Shown piece after piece: positions 22,742 to 36,148 of a stretch of 64,000 nt of DNA. Position numbers and translations under genes: made by a program. Source of the stretch: Corylus avellana. Taxonomy: Eukaryota; Streptophyta; Magnoliopsida; Fagales; Betulaceae. The DNA lies in NCBI RefSeq assembly GCF_901000735.1, contig NC_081550.1:2500669-2564668 (forward strand). Reading direction: 5' to 3'. The notes under the pieces were generated by a model that was given only the letters and a program-made list of their open reading frames with translations, was not told the DNA's origin and did no database searches. Numbering within the stretch: the stretch's first letter is position 1; each line of letters starts with the position of its first letter.

Positions 22742-25700
22742 CCACACCCAAATAGAATCTTCAAAGATACCAAACCACACGATTTGAAGTGTGTCTCATC
22801 TTCTGGTGACTAATTGCAACTTTACTAGGTTTGGCCAGAAACAATACTTTAATTTTTATAGTCAATGAATGATGATAAAGAAGCACACTCTTCAAGAAAG
22901 GTAACACTCCAAATGGTAAAAACCCATCATATGTAATAACAAGATTCTCAATCTGAAGCTCAAAGGCTTATGAAATCAATTTTCAAAGATCAAATAACAT
23001 AATTGGAAAGAATGCAAAAATTTAGATAAATTTTTAATAAAGAACGCAAAAATTTAAACATAAAGAACGCAAATCTAATAATTGGATTTGGATATGATGA
23101 GAAAGAACGCAAAAATTATTGGGTGATTAAAAACTCATATAACAAAAATTAGGGAATTGGGTCATTACGAAGAATGTTCATTTCTAACCAAACGTCTTTC
23201 TTCTGCTTCCTTTGAAAACTTTTTCATTTTCAAGACAAATTTTGACTTAAGCATCGAAGTGAACCCGCTGAACCTCGTGAAACACTTTGAGCTTAACCTT
23301 ATTTGTTTTGTAGGTACTCTCGGTTAAGGTTTGTTGTACAATCAATTAGTTCTTCAATTATCATCCTTCCACGTCAATTTAGATAAATTGGAGCAGGTTA
23401 TTTATACTACTTTTGCGCATTACAACTGAAAAACACTCTCATTTTTCTTTACTGTATACTGAATCCAATTAGCAATCTCAAATCCAATGTGTTGTGTTTG
23501 CCTCGAAAAAAAAAAAAGATTTTTCTTTGTAGCACTTTCTACCATTCACAATCTAGTAATAGTATTTCTTCTTTTAATGGTTTAACTTTTCACCCATCTC
23601 AATCATTTGCAGTCAAAGGAAATATTTTGGTGGCAGCTTGTTTGAGAGTTTCTAGTATTCGTGTAACCCTATTGAACTGATTTTGTTGCTTCCTGGTCTT
23701 AGCTAGCCCTATTGAAAGGTCACCACTGCCACCAAGTATCATCAAAAGGCAAAGAACAGAAATCCAGCAAAGAAACTCCCTGCAAATATTTTGAGAACTA
23801 TTTCATTATGCAGTGCTACATTCGATATAGTTAGACAACAAGAATTGCCCTAGCAGACAGTCACTGTCACTCACTCTCTCAAATAGGTCTCCGCCATATC
23901 GGTCGGGAGGGGGCTATGCAAAGGGAAAATGGCTCTGCTATTTTGCCTCATCAGCAATGATGAGTTGCTAATATCTCGGAAAGGTGATCGTTTTGGAGCA
24001 GTAGATGTATGTGCTTTTCTTCTTCCATCACTTAAGGCCTCCTTGCTGACATTATCTCTAGTACAGTGATTCTCCTTCAAGCGACAAACTAGTACTCGCT
24101 TCTCCATCTCGTTTTGTGCATCCTGGGTGATTCCTGGAGCCCTCATAACTCCTGAGTTTTGATCCTTCTTCATCGATTCAAGCTCACAGCGGAGCGCAGA
24201 CATTTCCCCTTGTAGCGCATTTGCTTTGCTTTCAGATGAAAGAGCCTTCTGTCTCCATTCTTGCACCTGGAGATAAAAAATATAATACTCAATAGTTTAA
24301 TCAATTTGGCCTTTTAAACATCACAAGAGATGGGAAAAAATATCTATCATTCTTGTATAAGCCCCAATGGTATGAAATAAAATACCAAACCTCTAAATCA
24401 TCAAAAAGAGCGACCAAGATTTGAGTCTTATGCTTAATTTTACTCTTACTTCGATGTTATTTTGTAATTCTAAAACAGGTGGTAGACGATATGATTTTGA
24501 AATTACAACTGAATTCCAATATACTCCATTTGTTAGAATGTATTGGCTGCATAAACATCCAAAATTGCAATGATATATTAAGTGATATTTTCCAACAAAC
24601 TACATTAATTGGCCATAGAACCCAGAAAAGAGCCTTTTGCATAAAAATTCAATATAGATAAACTAAAACCAAGAAAATCTTGGGATAGATAATGAGACAA
24701 AAGCATAGGACAATTGACAAGGGTTTGTTGTACAAAATCTTACATCAGCGCGTAGGGACTGGATTTGATAATCAGAGTTGAGGGCTCGATCTTCCCAAAA
24801 GTCTCGAGAAGCCTGCAATTCTTCCATCTCCTTCCTCACTTGCCCTAGCATCTCCTGCATCTGTGACCATTGCTCTGTCTCAACTCGGACTTGCTCTACA
24901 ATTTTTCGCACTACAGCCTTGCAACGCCCTGAGCACAGGTTATCGTCACGGGACATTGTCTCCTGTGGAAGAGTATATATATCCAAGTTTAAAAAGGAAT
25001 TCAATATCCCCTATCAGTTTGTCATGATCTTTAACAAAAAAGATATGCATGGAGCTTTTGTAGGTCCAATGCAAATTACAAGAAATTTTGGGAAAGAACC
25101 CTTGCTCCACTTCTTTAGGTGATCCTAACATGCTGTATTAGTTGGGGCTTGTAATGCCTAGTATAGTAGTAGGGACATTCGAAGGCCCTTAGAAAATCTT
25201 GAACAATGAAACAACAAGAAACATGTGCTTATCAGGAAAAGTAAAGAAAGACCTTAAGGAATGTGTATCAACATGGGTAACAATTGAAAGAGAGATGGCA
25301 AGGCTGATCTGAGGAAGTTTAAATTATGCAGTACAAACCAGTATCAAACCACTTATGTTAACAAGTTGTTCAAAATATTGCAAATGTGAAAAAAAAAAAA
25401 AATCTGAAAACAAACTATATCTCTGTAAAATCACTTGTTCATTGAGGAGAGACAAAACATAGCAAACAAAGAAGTAAGGATGTGCCTGATCAGGTTGTCT
25501 TATTGAGGAAGAAGATGAATTAGGAAATTCAATTCGCTTGGAAGAGGAGGCAGAACTGGCAACAGAGCTGTTTGATGTAGAAAGCATTGATCTATACTCC
25601 TCTTCCATTCTGTTTAACAAAATCCCCTTTGACAGCCCCTCCATCTTCCTTCTTAGAATCTCCACCTGCGAAATCTTTGCAAACCAATGTTACCCAAGTT

Positions 25701-28700
25701 ATAGATGGGGATTGTAAATGTTTAAAATAGTTAATAAAAACAATAATGACAATAATGCAGGCTTTGGCTGTTGAGAATCAACCTCCTCTATTAGTTTGTA
25801 TTCTTTTCTTTATTTATATGAACCAAAAAGAAGATGTATGAATTGAAAATAGTAAAGCTTTGCTTTGGAGGCTTAGAAAATTTATGAAAAGAAAAGAAGT
25901 CAGAGAATTGACCTTAAATTATCCATTACATATGCCTCGAGAACAAAAAAAAATCCACTCAACTTTGTCTGATAAAATTATAGGGTAACAACATAAAGCT
26001 GATTCAAAACTAATGGTTGCTTCCTTTTATTATTGAGGGCAGTCAAAGATAGAGTTCAAGTAATTGAATAGCAGCATGGTGCATCAAAATATGGAATGAT
26101 GATACTAATTAGTGAAAGACAGATCATTCTTACATTGCATTTGCCACTTGAAACAAAGCTCTCATCGACTCTACAACCTGTTTTGATTGACAAGCTTGCT
26201 TCCGCCATCTCCCGTATCTCCTTAACGGATGAGATCTCCTCCGCGCATATTTCGTCCGATGGTACTCCAAACTTCTCTAGCCGTCTCTGAAGAAGAGACA
26301 CTTGTTTATCAAAATTACTGTACTTCTTAGCTTGGAGACCCTTTACTCCTGAACTCCTTTGCAACTTCTCTAGTTTCTCTACCAGGTCTTGGATCTCTTC
26401 CTCCAATATCAAGCTCACATTCTTTCCTTCACAAATTTTCTTTCTTCCCTAGAAACCAATCACCAACCCCTAGTTAGCAGAAGAAATTCATGGTAAACAA
26501 CATAGTATGCAACTTAAGCAATTAATAGAGGCCAAAAAACCATAGCCTCTGGTTGGTTGCTGAGACAACAGTGGACAAAAAAAAAAAAAAAAAAAAAAAA
26601 AGAAACAAGAAAATCTGGGCCTAGATAAATTCAAATTGATATATTTATCAAGCAGCAAATGGTGACAAAATGATTGAAATAGGACAAGCTAGAAACTGAT
26701 CAAACAGTAACAGAAACAGGAACCTTTTACTGTTTTAGTTCTTTTGAAACAAATAGATTACTATTTCCGCACCAAAGTTCGATGCTTTCACACTCTCACG
26801 AATGATCCAGATACAATAAGACGAAATTCCTCATCTTATATTTTAAAAATGTCCCACTACTTTTTTCAAACGGCTATCTATCTTTGATGCCACTTCCACA
26901 GTTCCACCAATATTTGGCTTTCTCTAGCTCCAAACATGACAATTCAAAATTTTGAAATTTCTTTTTCTTTTCTTTTCCTGCATTTCTTTAGCAGAAAAAC
27001 AGACCATACAAATGAATATAAAAATCAAACAGAGAAAGAGGAAGAAAGAGAGAGACTAACAGAAACCAAAGTCTGAACAGCGGATCTCAGAGTCTTCTCC
27101 ATCTTCACCCGGCTCCTCTCCAACTTCTTGACAGCGACCTCCCTCTCCATCCTCAACAAATTACACTCAGCCCTCAACATCTCCGCCTGGAACCTCCACT
27201 TCTCCTCCACCATCTCACTACTACTACTACTATCCTCAACTCTCACTCTCCTCCTCTCACATGCCCCACCGCCATAGTCGAACACCACTATTGGAACCCC
27301 AGTTCTTGAAAATGCACGCTCTTGATCAAAAAGCGCCTCCAGCTTGCCTTGACGGTCACGCCGGGCCTCGGCGGAGGCAGGTTTGGAAGCCACCGTCTTG
27401 GTGACTCTCCGCCGAGGCCGGCGTGGCAAATGGAGGATTCTTGGGGTCGGCGGCGGTGGTGGGTATTGCCATTTTGCTCTTCTTGTTGCAGTTGTTGTTG
27501 TTGTTGTTGTTGTTGACATTCTCTACACTCCACCAACTTTGTTTAGCTTTTGGGTTCCAAAATATGGGTGGTTTTGGGTTTATAGCTTGAGAGCGAAAGC
27601 AAGAGAAAGCTTGGACCTTGGCAAACGAAAGTTACCAACTTTGTTCTTTTGGGTTTGAAAAAAGAGGCCTTGTGGGTGGTTTTATCGCGGGGGTTTTGCG
27701 AGAAAGACGCAAAGAGAAGGAAAGAGCTGGAGAAGTAATAGGCGTGCAACCTCGTTAGTATGAAAAAAACAGGGGATTTCAAATGAAAGCTGTGAGTGTT
27801 CTTTTTGCTTAGTAAATAGGAGTAATTTACTGCCTACCTTGGACCCTGTTAGTGTCTGGGAATTTGAACAAGATTTGTACTGCTAGTTATTGTCTCTTCC
27901 TGTCTCATGACCAATTTGCCCTTTTCATTTGGGATTTTTTTTTTCTTATTCATTCTTCTCTCGAGTTAGAGTGTCGGTGGCTATTACAACTTTTATTATA
28001 ATTTGTATTTTTCTTTTTGTTTTTTTATAATTTGTCTGTCAAATTTTATTATTTATTTTTAAATTTATGTTGTGTTATGTGACAATCATGTAGATTGCAC
28101 GTTAGTTTATAAGAGATTGTAATAAAAACCTTAAACATTTCCTTTTCCATTTAGAGCTCTACCACGTTTTTTTTTTTTGGGTTTTGTGTTTTATTTTATA
28201 TTATTTAGGATTGGCTTGCTAGAGGTAGAAGGGAACAAAAACTGCTAAGGTACCGTTTGGCTTTTGAGGGAGCTTTAATTTTCATGCAAAACAGAACAAA
28301 GGAGAAAGAGGGTCTAGTATATGCTATAGGTATTTGAAGTAGCCCTTTCAAATTAAGGATTTGAATGTGAGATTTGTTAGTGATCAATTACATTAAATAT
28401 GAAAACCAAACATTTCACAAATCTCAATTTGGATGTAATCATCTCCATTTCAAGTAAATGAGGCATATAAGCCATGTCCCTTACACTCATGTTGTATAAT
28501 GCAAATGCTAATACTTAGTCACTATTTTACAACATTCAACAAAGAATATTTAAATAAGAAGTCATTTTGCATCATTAAATAGTGATGATGTAAATCTCAC
28601 CCATCCTCCTTTGTGTGAAATGAATTTGAGTCTAGTACACATCTAACTGGATCAGGATTGATGGCAATTTATTGTTGTTCGAACTACAGTCTGTTGAATC

Positions 28701-29779
28701 CTTGCACGAGAAAGTACATTGATGTTCAAACAAGTGCTCCAACAATCAAAGATCTATTTGAACACATAAGCTCCATCGGATCGGATCCTCCCTCAATTGC
28801 TTATTTGAATTGACTGCTCAAGCTAACTATACTTGAAATTTTTCTGATTTTTTTTTTTTTGTTTTTTGGTCTAGCACTCAGCTTTGTATCTAATCAATAC
28901 AAACATGATATCATCACCCATTTCCCACCATTTGGCAAAGTTCAAATATGGTACTATTTTATATTTTATAAGTGCAGTAGAATCTAAATACAATGCACTA
29001 AAATCATTATTAACTCTCATGTACGTAGTAATAATATTTACCACAAAATTTACCAATTCCGAGATGTTTGCATTTAAACTTTTTCATTATGAAATATTTT
29101 AGCAAACAAAAAGCTATAAAATAATCATACAAAAACCCAAAATACACAGATTTAGTCATAATAACTACACTAAAAACTTTTGTTTATGAGAAAAGAAAAA
29201 GACATTTGAGTGAAAACTGAAAAATAACAATAACAAGACAAGAATAATTAATTGGGACAACCTCATTTTTTTTTTTTTTTTTTGTCAGCTTATGTTTAAA
29301 GGAAGTCACAAAGAACAAGGTGCAGTCAGTGTCACTGTCTAATTTTTACTTCACATCAATAAATAAAGTGGTCCGTGCCGTTGAAGTTATTGCTTATTCT
29401 ATTATAAATAATTAATGAATTTCGTTTTAGTCCTCATTTATTTTCATTTCTGACAACCTTATTCCCTACCCATCTTTCACTCAAAACTCCAAAAAAATTA
29501 AATAAATAAATAAAAAACTTGATTCTCTCGGTCTTCACGAACCCTTTTTTTTTTGGTTTAATTAATTAATTAATTACTTGATTATCATTTCAAAGGGTAG
29601 TGAGGGCACCAAATCCCAGAGAAGCTTTGTTAGAACTTATAAATGCTCTTGTAAGTGAGTGAAGCATGCCCCATGTCTATATAAAACAAACAGTTGAATT
29701 GTTTAGCTACTGATTATCATATTATATTTTTTTTTTATTTTCTGTTTAGGTTAAAATTTGTGTCTAATACATTATTACA
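22742..29779. repeat. Second copy of 11513-18685 (coiled-coil gene block)
   Basis: The segment is nearly identical to 11513-18685 with a constant offset of 11236 through the coiled-coil gene. Differences cluster outside the gene: a missing segment of about 165 bp near 28400, shorter AATT and poly-T runs, and an extra string in 29625-29640. Confidence 0.9.
23871..27519 (-). CDS. Coiled-coil protein of unknown function, copy 2 (522 aa)
   Basis: Exons 27061-27519, 26134-26448, 25486-25665, 24744-24962 and 23871-24266, exactly parallel to the gene at 12635-16283. I found only one amino-acid difference (KEALSDGRR here, KEASSDGRR there), in the last exon. The GC donor of the third intron is also kept. 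Near-identity across introns as well as exons fits an allele or a very recent duplicate. Confidence 0.8.
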
Positions 29780-31283
29780 GTACAAGAATGCAAAGTAAGC
29801 CTAGGTTTATTGTTTGAATATTTTTGTCAAACATAGTTTTTGTCTTACTATATAACCCACACGTCGAGTACTAAACATAGACTAGGACGAGAACAAGCAG
29901 TTAGAGAGATTCACCGGAGGTCAGGTTCAGCAAAATTACCTTAGATGCTTAAGTTAATGAGGATAAAAAGAAAGTCAAATTCATAGAGTAAGAGCCAAGA
30001 GGTTTAATGCACTATAACATATATGGCTTGTTTTAGTTTAGGATGTACCTTTTGATTGGCTTCTATTGAGGACAAAGTTTCTTTCAAAATTTGGATTGAT
30101 TTGAGGAAATTCTTTTAATTTAATATATTAAGCTGGTAATTGTATTAAGAGCATGTGATTCTCAAATGCATTTTTTAAAAAGGTAAATATATATTTACTT
30201 TTTGCATAATTGCATAATTCTATTAATTTGATTCTCAAAGAAGAAGAGAGAAGAAGATGTTGCTGCAAATCGGTGAAGAACCAAAGAAGAAGAGAAAGAA
30301 GACAAAATCAAGTGTATTAGGTTGTAGGGTATTTTTGTGTTTTTTTTTTTTTTTTTTTTTTTTGGCTTTATGTGATGTGGCATTATGTTATTGGGTGCTG
30401 CAAAACCCTCATTTTATGCACTAACCGCATGTGAGGTTTATTCTAACTTCTTAAGTTTTTTGAATTTTTAATTCCGGTCTTTCTATCCAGATTAGCATAA
30501 AACAACTGACGTGGCATAAATGCTCGTTACTCGAGGAGTAAATATATTTAGCCTTTTAAAAATGTACATACGAATAACGTGTTTTAAAAACACATGTTAA
30601 TTTAATAGACGGAATTTAAGTGATTTTCTTTAACATACTTTGTCCAATAAATTTTGTAATTAAAAATATGGATCTAAAATTCATGTCATAATGCCAAGTT
30701 GCCAACAAAGAAATTAAAAATAACCATTTTCTTTGTAATGTGTTCTCGTAATTTCATGTTATATTACCGTTGTAGGTTTTACTATATATATGCAAGTGGT
30801 GGTACCTTGAAAAGAACCAACATTGACTAGCCCCACCTGAACCTGACAACTTCAAATAATTTTTTATTTTATTTTTGTTTTTAAGTACATTTTGTTTGAT
30901 TTATTAAATCTTGTTTGTCTACACCGTCAGATCAAATTACTTAGAGAATATTTTGCAAATAGAATTATCCAAGTCAAGTCAACGTTCAGTTGAGTAAAAA
31001 AGCCATAGTGGGGCCATACGTGGTGGAGGCTTATGAATTTGTCGTCTACGTTCTTTTCTATTATTTTAACAACTATTTTATCACATGCAAATTTAAAAGC
31101 TTTGTATTATTATCACAAGCCCATGATGATTCATGATATATTAAAATAAAATAAAAAATAAAAACAAACAAACAATCAACTATTTGGAGATGCGTTTTTG
31201 GTTTCAATTTTAAAACTTTTTCTCACTCAGACATCAGCCTCCCTTCGTTTGATAGAATTAGGAATCTCTGCTAAATAATATCT
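29780..31283. other. Gene-poor intergenic region
   Basis: Unique in this window because the matching part of the first block is lost in a gap. Long AT tracts, a poly-T run at about 30340-30363, and short frames without family resemblance. No gene identified. Confidence 0.5.
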
Positions 31284-31360
31284 AGTTAGTTATAATGAAA
31301 GAGTATTTTTGTCATCTCAAAAAGTAGAAAGACAAAAATAGTCATTAAATATAACTAATT
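31284..31360. mobile_element. Short hairpin MITE-like element
   Basis: Inverted arms: tagttataatgaaagagtat (from about 31287) and its near-complement ending ttaaatataacta at about 31357, around the core gtatttttgtc...gacaaaaata. It belongs to the same family as 8026-8213 and 38268-38339. Confidence 0.5.
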
Positions 31361-32897
31361 GAATATTTTTCAGTCAAATGAACCGAAGAAGATTCTAATT
31401 CCCAAATTTATTTGGATGGAATTTATTATATATATTGTCATGTATTCTGACATTCAATTCAATTTAGAGAAAAAATTCGTTTCAATTTTGAATTTTCTCA
31501 CCAACAAAGGCTCACATCTTCATGTACATGCTATCTACATTATAATAAATGAAAGCATATTAAATTGTGTGCATTTGTTGGTGAAAAGTGAAAATAATAG
31601 TAGGCTAATTGAAGACCACCAAAAGCGAACATCTTCAAGTACATGCTATTAATTTGCTTTATAATAATTGAAAGCACGTTAGATTGTATGCATTTGTTGG
31701 AAAATAATAATAATAATAATAATAATAGCTGGTAGTATATTGGAGTTAGGATAATACAAGAGATCCCAATACTTTTTTTCAAATGATCTAGTTCATTCAA
31801 TAAATAAATAGATTTATATTATTTTTTTTCTTTTTTTCTTAAATGAGTGTGGATCCAGATCATTTAGGAAAAAGTGTCGGGATGCCTAGTAGCCCTCTTG
31901 GAGTTTTTTTCTTTTAGGTTATAGTAAATTATGTTGAACAACTACTTTCGCTGCAACTTTGTGTCAAATATGAATACCCAAGACATAAAATTTATCTTGA
32001 TGAAATTATTTTAATTCAGTCTATTAAAATAACAAATATTCTTATAATATGTAACTCTAGCATATATTTTTAATTTTCACGTAAGATTAAGAGGACACCA
32101 AGAGAATACTGGAAGAATATGTAGGATTTTTCATTTATAGTGTTCTCTTAGTGTCCTCCTAGTCCTATGTGGATATTATTTTCTAAAATTCAAGTAAGAG
32201 AAATAAAGACCACTTTCTTTTTGTTTTATTAAAAAATAATATCTATTTAGAATTAAAAAAACACTTGAAGAACATTAGAAGAACACGTATCATTCCTCAT
32301 TTTTAAAATACCATATGAAGTTTAAATGAAAGGTTTTAAAGTGTAGCTTACACAGTTACACTTTGCTATGATCCAACCACCTTTCTCCCCCTTATTGTTT
32401 GATGTTTGTTGTAAATTTTCAATATTTTAATTAAATAGTAAAAAAAAAATATAAATACAATTTTTTCAACAATGAAAAAACATTAAGCTGGAAAAGCTGT
32501 TTGAAAATTTAGTCAAGAGCACCACAGAGTTGTTGCCACGTGTTGAGGGAGGGTTTTATTTGTAATTCCACGTATTAATGACATAGATATGCGGGGCCCA
32601 GATGGAAGAGATTATCTCAGTGGTCCCCACTTTTGCCTTTTATCAGATTCAGATGAACGGTTAAGGCTGCGGGGGGAGCCTTATCCTCTTCTACTTTATC
32701 ACGAGCGTTGTCACGTGTACTTTGCTGTGGTACGAGCTTCTGTTTCCTGCACCTCCCACATCCCACGCAAAAGGAGTGAACCACATGAGTCCCAACGTTT
32801 GATTTTGAATAAGAGAATTTACAAAATAATAATAATAATAATAATCCCGAGTCTACGACCATAAATGAATAGAGCCGCTGACAAATATATTTAACTT
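31361..32897. other. Intergenic region with ACGT-core motifs
   Basis: No gene recognised. Around 32530-32790 the base composition becomes more balanced and contains G-box-type motifs (gccacgtgttg near 32535, gtcacgtgtac near 32710). This looks promoter-like, but no coding region follows closely. Confidence 0.4.
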
Positions 32898-33457
32898 TAG
32901 GGGCAGGTATCGGTTTGGCCAGTGTCAGTTGGAGCATTTCTGCTTACCTATTTATAAAAATTGGTTAAGTCGATTAATTAAACGACTTCATACTGACAAT
33001 GAATAATTTGACTTTTTCTGTTAATCGGTTAGTTGGTTAATAGGTGGTCGGTTACAATTTTTTATGTTAAGATTTATCAATTTCATTATAACTACATAAT
33101 CAGTAAAGAAATAAATTTTATAAATGAAAAAAAAAAAGGAGTAAATTCATAGAACATGGACTAAAATGACAACCACAAATTAGCTGGACAAACATAATAA
33201 GGAAATTTATCAGATAAAATTCAAAATTCTTTTTATTTTTTAATTTTTTTGAAAAAAATTTAAAATTCACTTGAAAAATCGGTTAAGTCAGTTAATTGAC
33301 AAAAAGGATTTTCTACCGCCTACCGAACCGATGTCTAAACAATATTTTTATTCTGCTTACCAATTGCCAAAAGTTGGCTGTCGGTTGGTGATGGTTCGGT
33401 TCGGTAGCGGTCGATAAGCAGTCGATAGGCCGATAACGGTTAATCCGCCCACCCCTA
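32898..33457. mobile_element. Non-autonomous hAT-type element (MITE), about 560 bp
   Basis: The element starts taggggcaggtatcgg and ends with the inverted form gcccaccccta, a terminal repeat typical of plant hAT MITEs. The flanking 8-mers tttaactt and ttcaactc match at six of eight positions, as expected for an aged 8-bp target-site duplication. Subterminal sequence is rich in cggtt/ggttcggttcgg motifs. No transposase is encoded. Confidence 0.65.
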
Positions 33458-34455
33458 TTCAACTCAGCTTAGATTAAAGGATTCGTTCATTGAATAAATG
33501 AACAAAACTCGAACAAATTTTTGAATTTGTATATGAAATGAATTGAGCATATCAAAACTTAAATCCACTCATATTGGGCTCGCCGGGAATTGGGCCTTCA
33601 CCTTTTGCTAATTTAAGGCTAGATAATCTATACAAAGCCTCTAAGACCCATTGGGCTTCACAACAAGAAAAACTGGCGAGAAATATGGGCTCGCTGGCCC
33701 TCCTCCTCAAACCCATCAGCCCAATCTGCGATGGTCAGATATTGGCATGACTGTATGCCCTAAAACTAACATTCGATTAAGAAATCATATATCATATATG
33801 CATTAACTGGTATTTATAAAATTATGGCTAAATATGGTGGTGTGGATTTTCATAATACTGAACTTCGTTGGCAATTAGGATAGAAATTAAAATGACAAAT
33901 GGCCGACCATTATTAATGATTTTGATGTGTTTTTATTTGTGCTTTTTCATTATTCGGTTATGCAATGCCTTTGTCAAGTACAGAGCACTTTTCTTACTGA
34001 AATTAGTGTTTAAGGCTTTATATAGAAGCAATAGCTAACTCTTATCTAGTGTTTTGGACCTTCTTTGGACGTCATTATGGTGTAAAGTTTGAAGAATGAT
34101 ATTAGAAATCACATTTTTATCTCACAATTATTTTACAATACTGACGTGTCAGTTTTAACTAACCTTCGATTTTTTTTATTAAAAAAAAAACTGATCCAAT
34201 GATTAGTTGAGACTGCCATGTCAGCATTATAGGATACTTAAGTGATAAAAATATGAAAAATGTCAAAGGAGTATACGATCAAAATTCTCTTTGTTTCATT
34301 TAAAATGTAGTTTCGATTGAGCTTGTTTTATGATAATTCTCTTTAATTGGGGTATAAGTTATGCTTTGTGGTCTTTCATTGAATATATGGAAATTTATTA
34401 ACAAAATTTTCCTCCCACCCTAAAAGTTAATGTTGAAGAGGATAAGTTGAGCCTT
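33458..34455. other. Upstream region of the C2H2 gene
   Basis: 33570-33730 holds a cluster of TGGGCC/TGGGCT motifs on both strands (site II-like elements) more typical of housekeeping promoters. The rest is AT-rich. No gene seen. Confidence 0.4.
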
Positions 34456-34461
34456 TATAAG
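34456..34461 (+). promoter_or_regulatory. Likely TATA box of the C2H2 gene
   Basis: The string cctttataagag lies 67 bp upstream of the ATG at 34523, a spacing compatible with a short 5' leader. Confidence 0.45.
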
Positions 34462-34522
34462 AGTATTTCTTTCTGAGTACTCTAGTAGTCCTTTCAAAAT
34501 CTTCTCTCAAGGCAACAAATTA

Positions 34523-35538
34523 ATGGCTGTCACTTCTTCTATGGATGAACAAGAAGATAGTGTTTCACAAAAATGTGAGGAAGCATGGTTTGATGTGGCT
34601 GCAGACCCATGCGGAAAGGAATTTGAACTTCCTGATATCTCTACTCCAATGTTGAGCCCAAACAGATTGCTTTTCTCACAATACCAACACCTTGATTCTC
34701 CTGCTGTGCTAGAGAATGCTTTTGCATTAGACATGAACAATATTCTGTCTAGTGCCGGAAATCAACACTTTTCTACTTCACAAATCATGGAAATCGTTCC
34801 TCCAATGATCACCAACTCTAATCGTCGAGAAGGTATAACCAGAAATTCATCTGTTGAAGTAAACCATCATGTCCATTTTTCTCCATCTGCCAATTTGCTC
34901 GATTTTGAGCTTGCTGCTTTTAAAAAACAACTTGTCCATTTTCCAATCTCCTCTGGGTTTTCTTGGAATGCCTTGGATATGAATTTTTCATTGAGAAACC
35001 GACGATTTCATGGTTATAATTCTCTGTGTTTGGAAACTCATCCCACCCCTGCTCATGGCTCTGTCAATATTGACAAATCCAAGTTTGGCTCAAACATCAA
35101 TTTCCCTAGTAGAAGCCAAATCAATTATGCAGATGCTCCATCAAAAACATACCAGTTTTCTTCAAATAATTGCTTTGTTCATGTTCCCGCTATGGCTAAT
35201 ACCCAACAAGCTTTTGGTAGTAGCTCATTGCAGCAGGTTGGTCAAACTTCATTTCATGTAGCTTGAAATACTTATAAGGTAAAGTATGTATGCAGGGAGT
35301 GTGACAAAGAGTTCCCTAGTTATAGTGCCTTTGGAGGCCATATGAGTTTCCATGCAAGGACAAGAAGAAAGGGCATATGATTGAAGGCAGAGTTCTTAAT
35401 AACAATACCATTATTGAATGTGATTCGCCAGATGTCGTTTTTGGCATTCACAGCCAAGATTTCCCTCCAGATTGGCAATTAGAACCTTTCATCAATGAAG
35501 CCTATTCTTATCAGGATACTAATTGGTCATCCCAATAA
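34523..35538 (+). pseudogene. C2H2 zinc-finger gene disrupted by a stop and a frameshift
   Basis: An open frame from the ATG at 34523 gives 247 residues, rich in Ser and Asn and without a known domain, and stops at a TGA (35264-35266). In the same frame right after this stop lies a plant-type C2H2 finger: CRECDKEFPSYSAFGGHMSFH (C-x2-C-x12-H-x3-H, with AFGGH in the place of the usual QALGGH). About 10 codons beyond the finger the frame stops again, while a shifted frame continues for about 55 residues (MIEGRVLNNNTI to DTNWSSQ) to a TAA at 35538. The likely ancestral product was a single-finger nuclear transcription factor. As assembled, the finger cannot be made without read-through. Sequencing error is possible for one lesion but less likely for both. 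Confidence 0.7.
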
Positions 35539-36148
35539 TTTAGTTAAATGGCCCGCCGCCACTAATATTAACGGTTGCATTTCCGGCCTTTTGCCCCTTC
35601 CCTAATAGTTGTAGGTCCTTTTAAGTGATCTTAATCCTCTTAATCTTGTTCCCTTTTGTGTTCTTTTTTTTTTTGTCCATCTTTTATTTTGTTTTTTGTT
35701 TTGTATTTTCCCAGGAATAAAAAAGGCTGTTTATTTGCTATGCCTATGAGTTTGCCCTTTTTGCGTTTATGCTTTCTCTATAAAGGTTTTTCTTGACAAT
35801 TGACCAACTATACTTTTTTGAATTTTAGGATTAAATACCAGAATTTGGCTAAAACCTTTAGTCACTAATAAAATGCTTTTAAATCAAGACTTTTAGCAAT
35901 TCCTCTCTCAAATAAATAATAAAAGAAAGACATGAAAAGACTATTATATCATTCTCAATTAAAAAACAAATCGTAAGGGTATGAACAAAAATATATAAGC
36001 CATATGGGAAACCAAATGGGACTATAATACAACATTAATACTAAACAAACATTAAATCCATAAAGCTAAAACATAGAGGCATTAAATTAATTAATGCCTA
36101 AGGTCATAAATTACATAAAGTTAAAAATGATCTGTACGTCCGCCCAAA
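35539..36148. other. Spacer between C2H2 gene and NAC 3' end
   Basis: AT-rich. 35670-35800 resembles 5455-5590, the 3' flank of the first NAC gene. No gene seen. Confidence 0.5.

Noticed and set aside
32589..32937. Overlapping open frames on both strands near the G-box-rich island
   Set aside because: No homologous features. The stretch is less AT-rich and so has fewer stops by chance.
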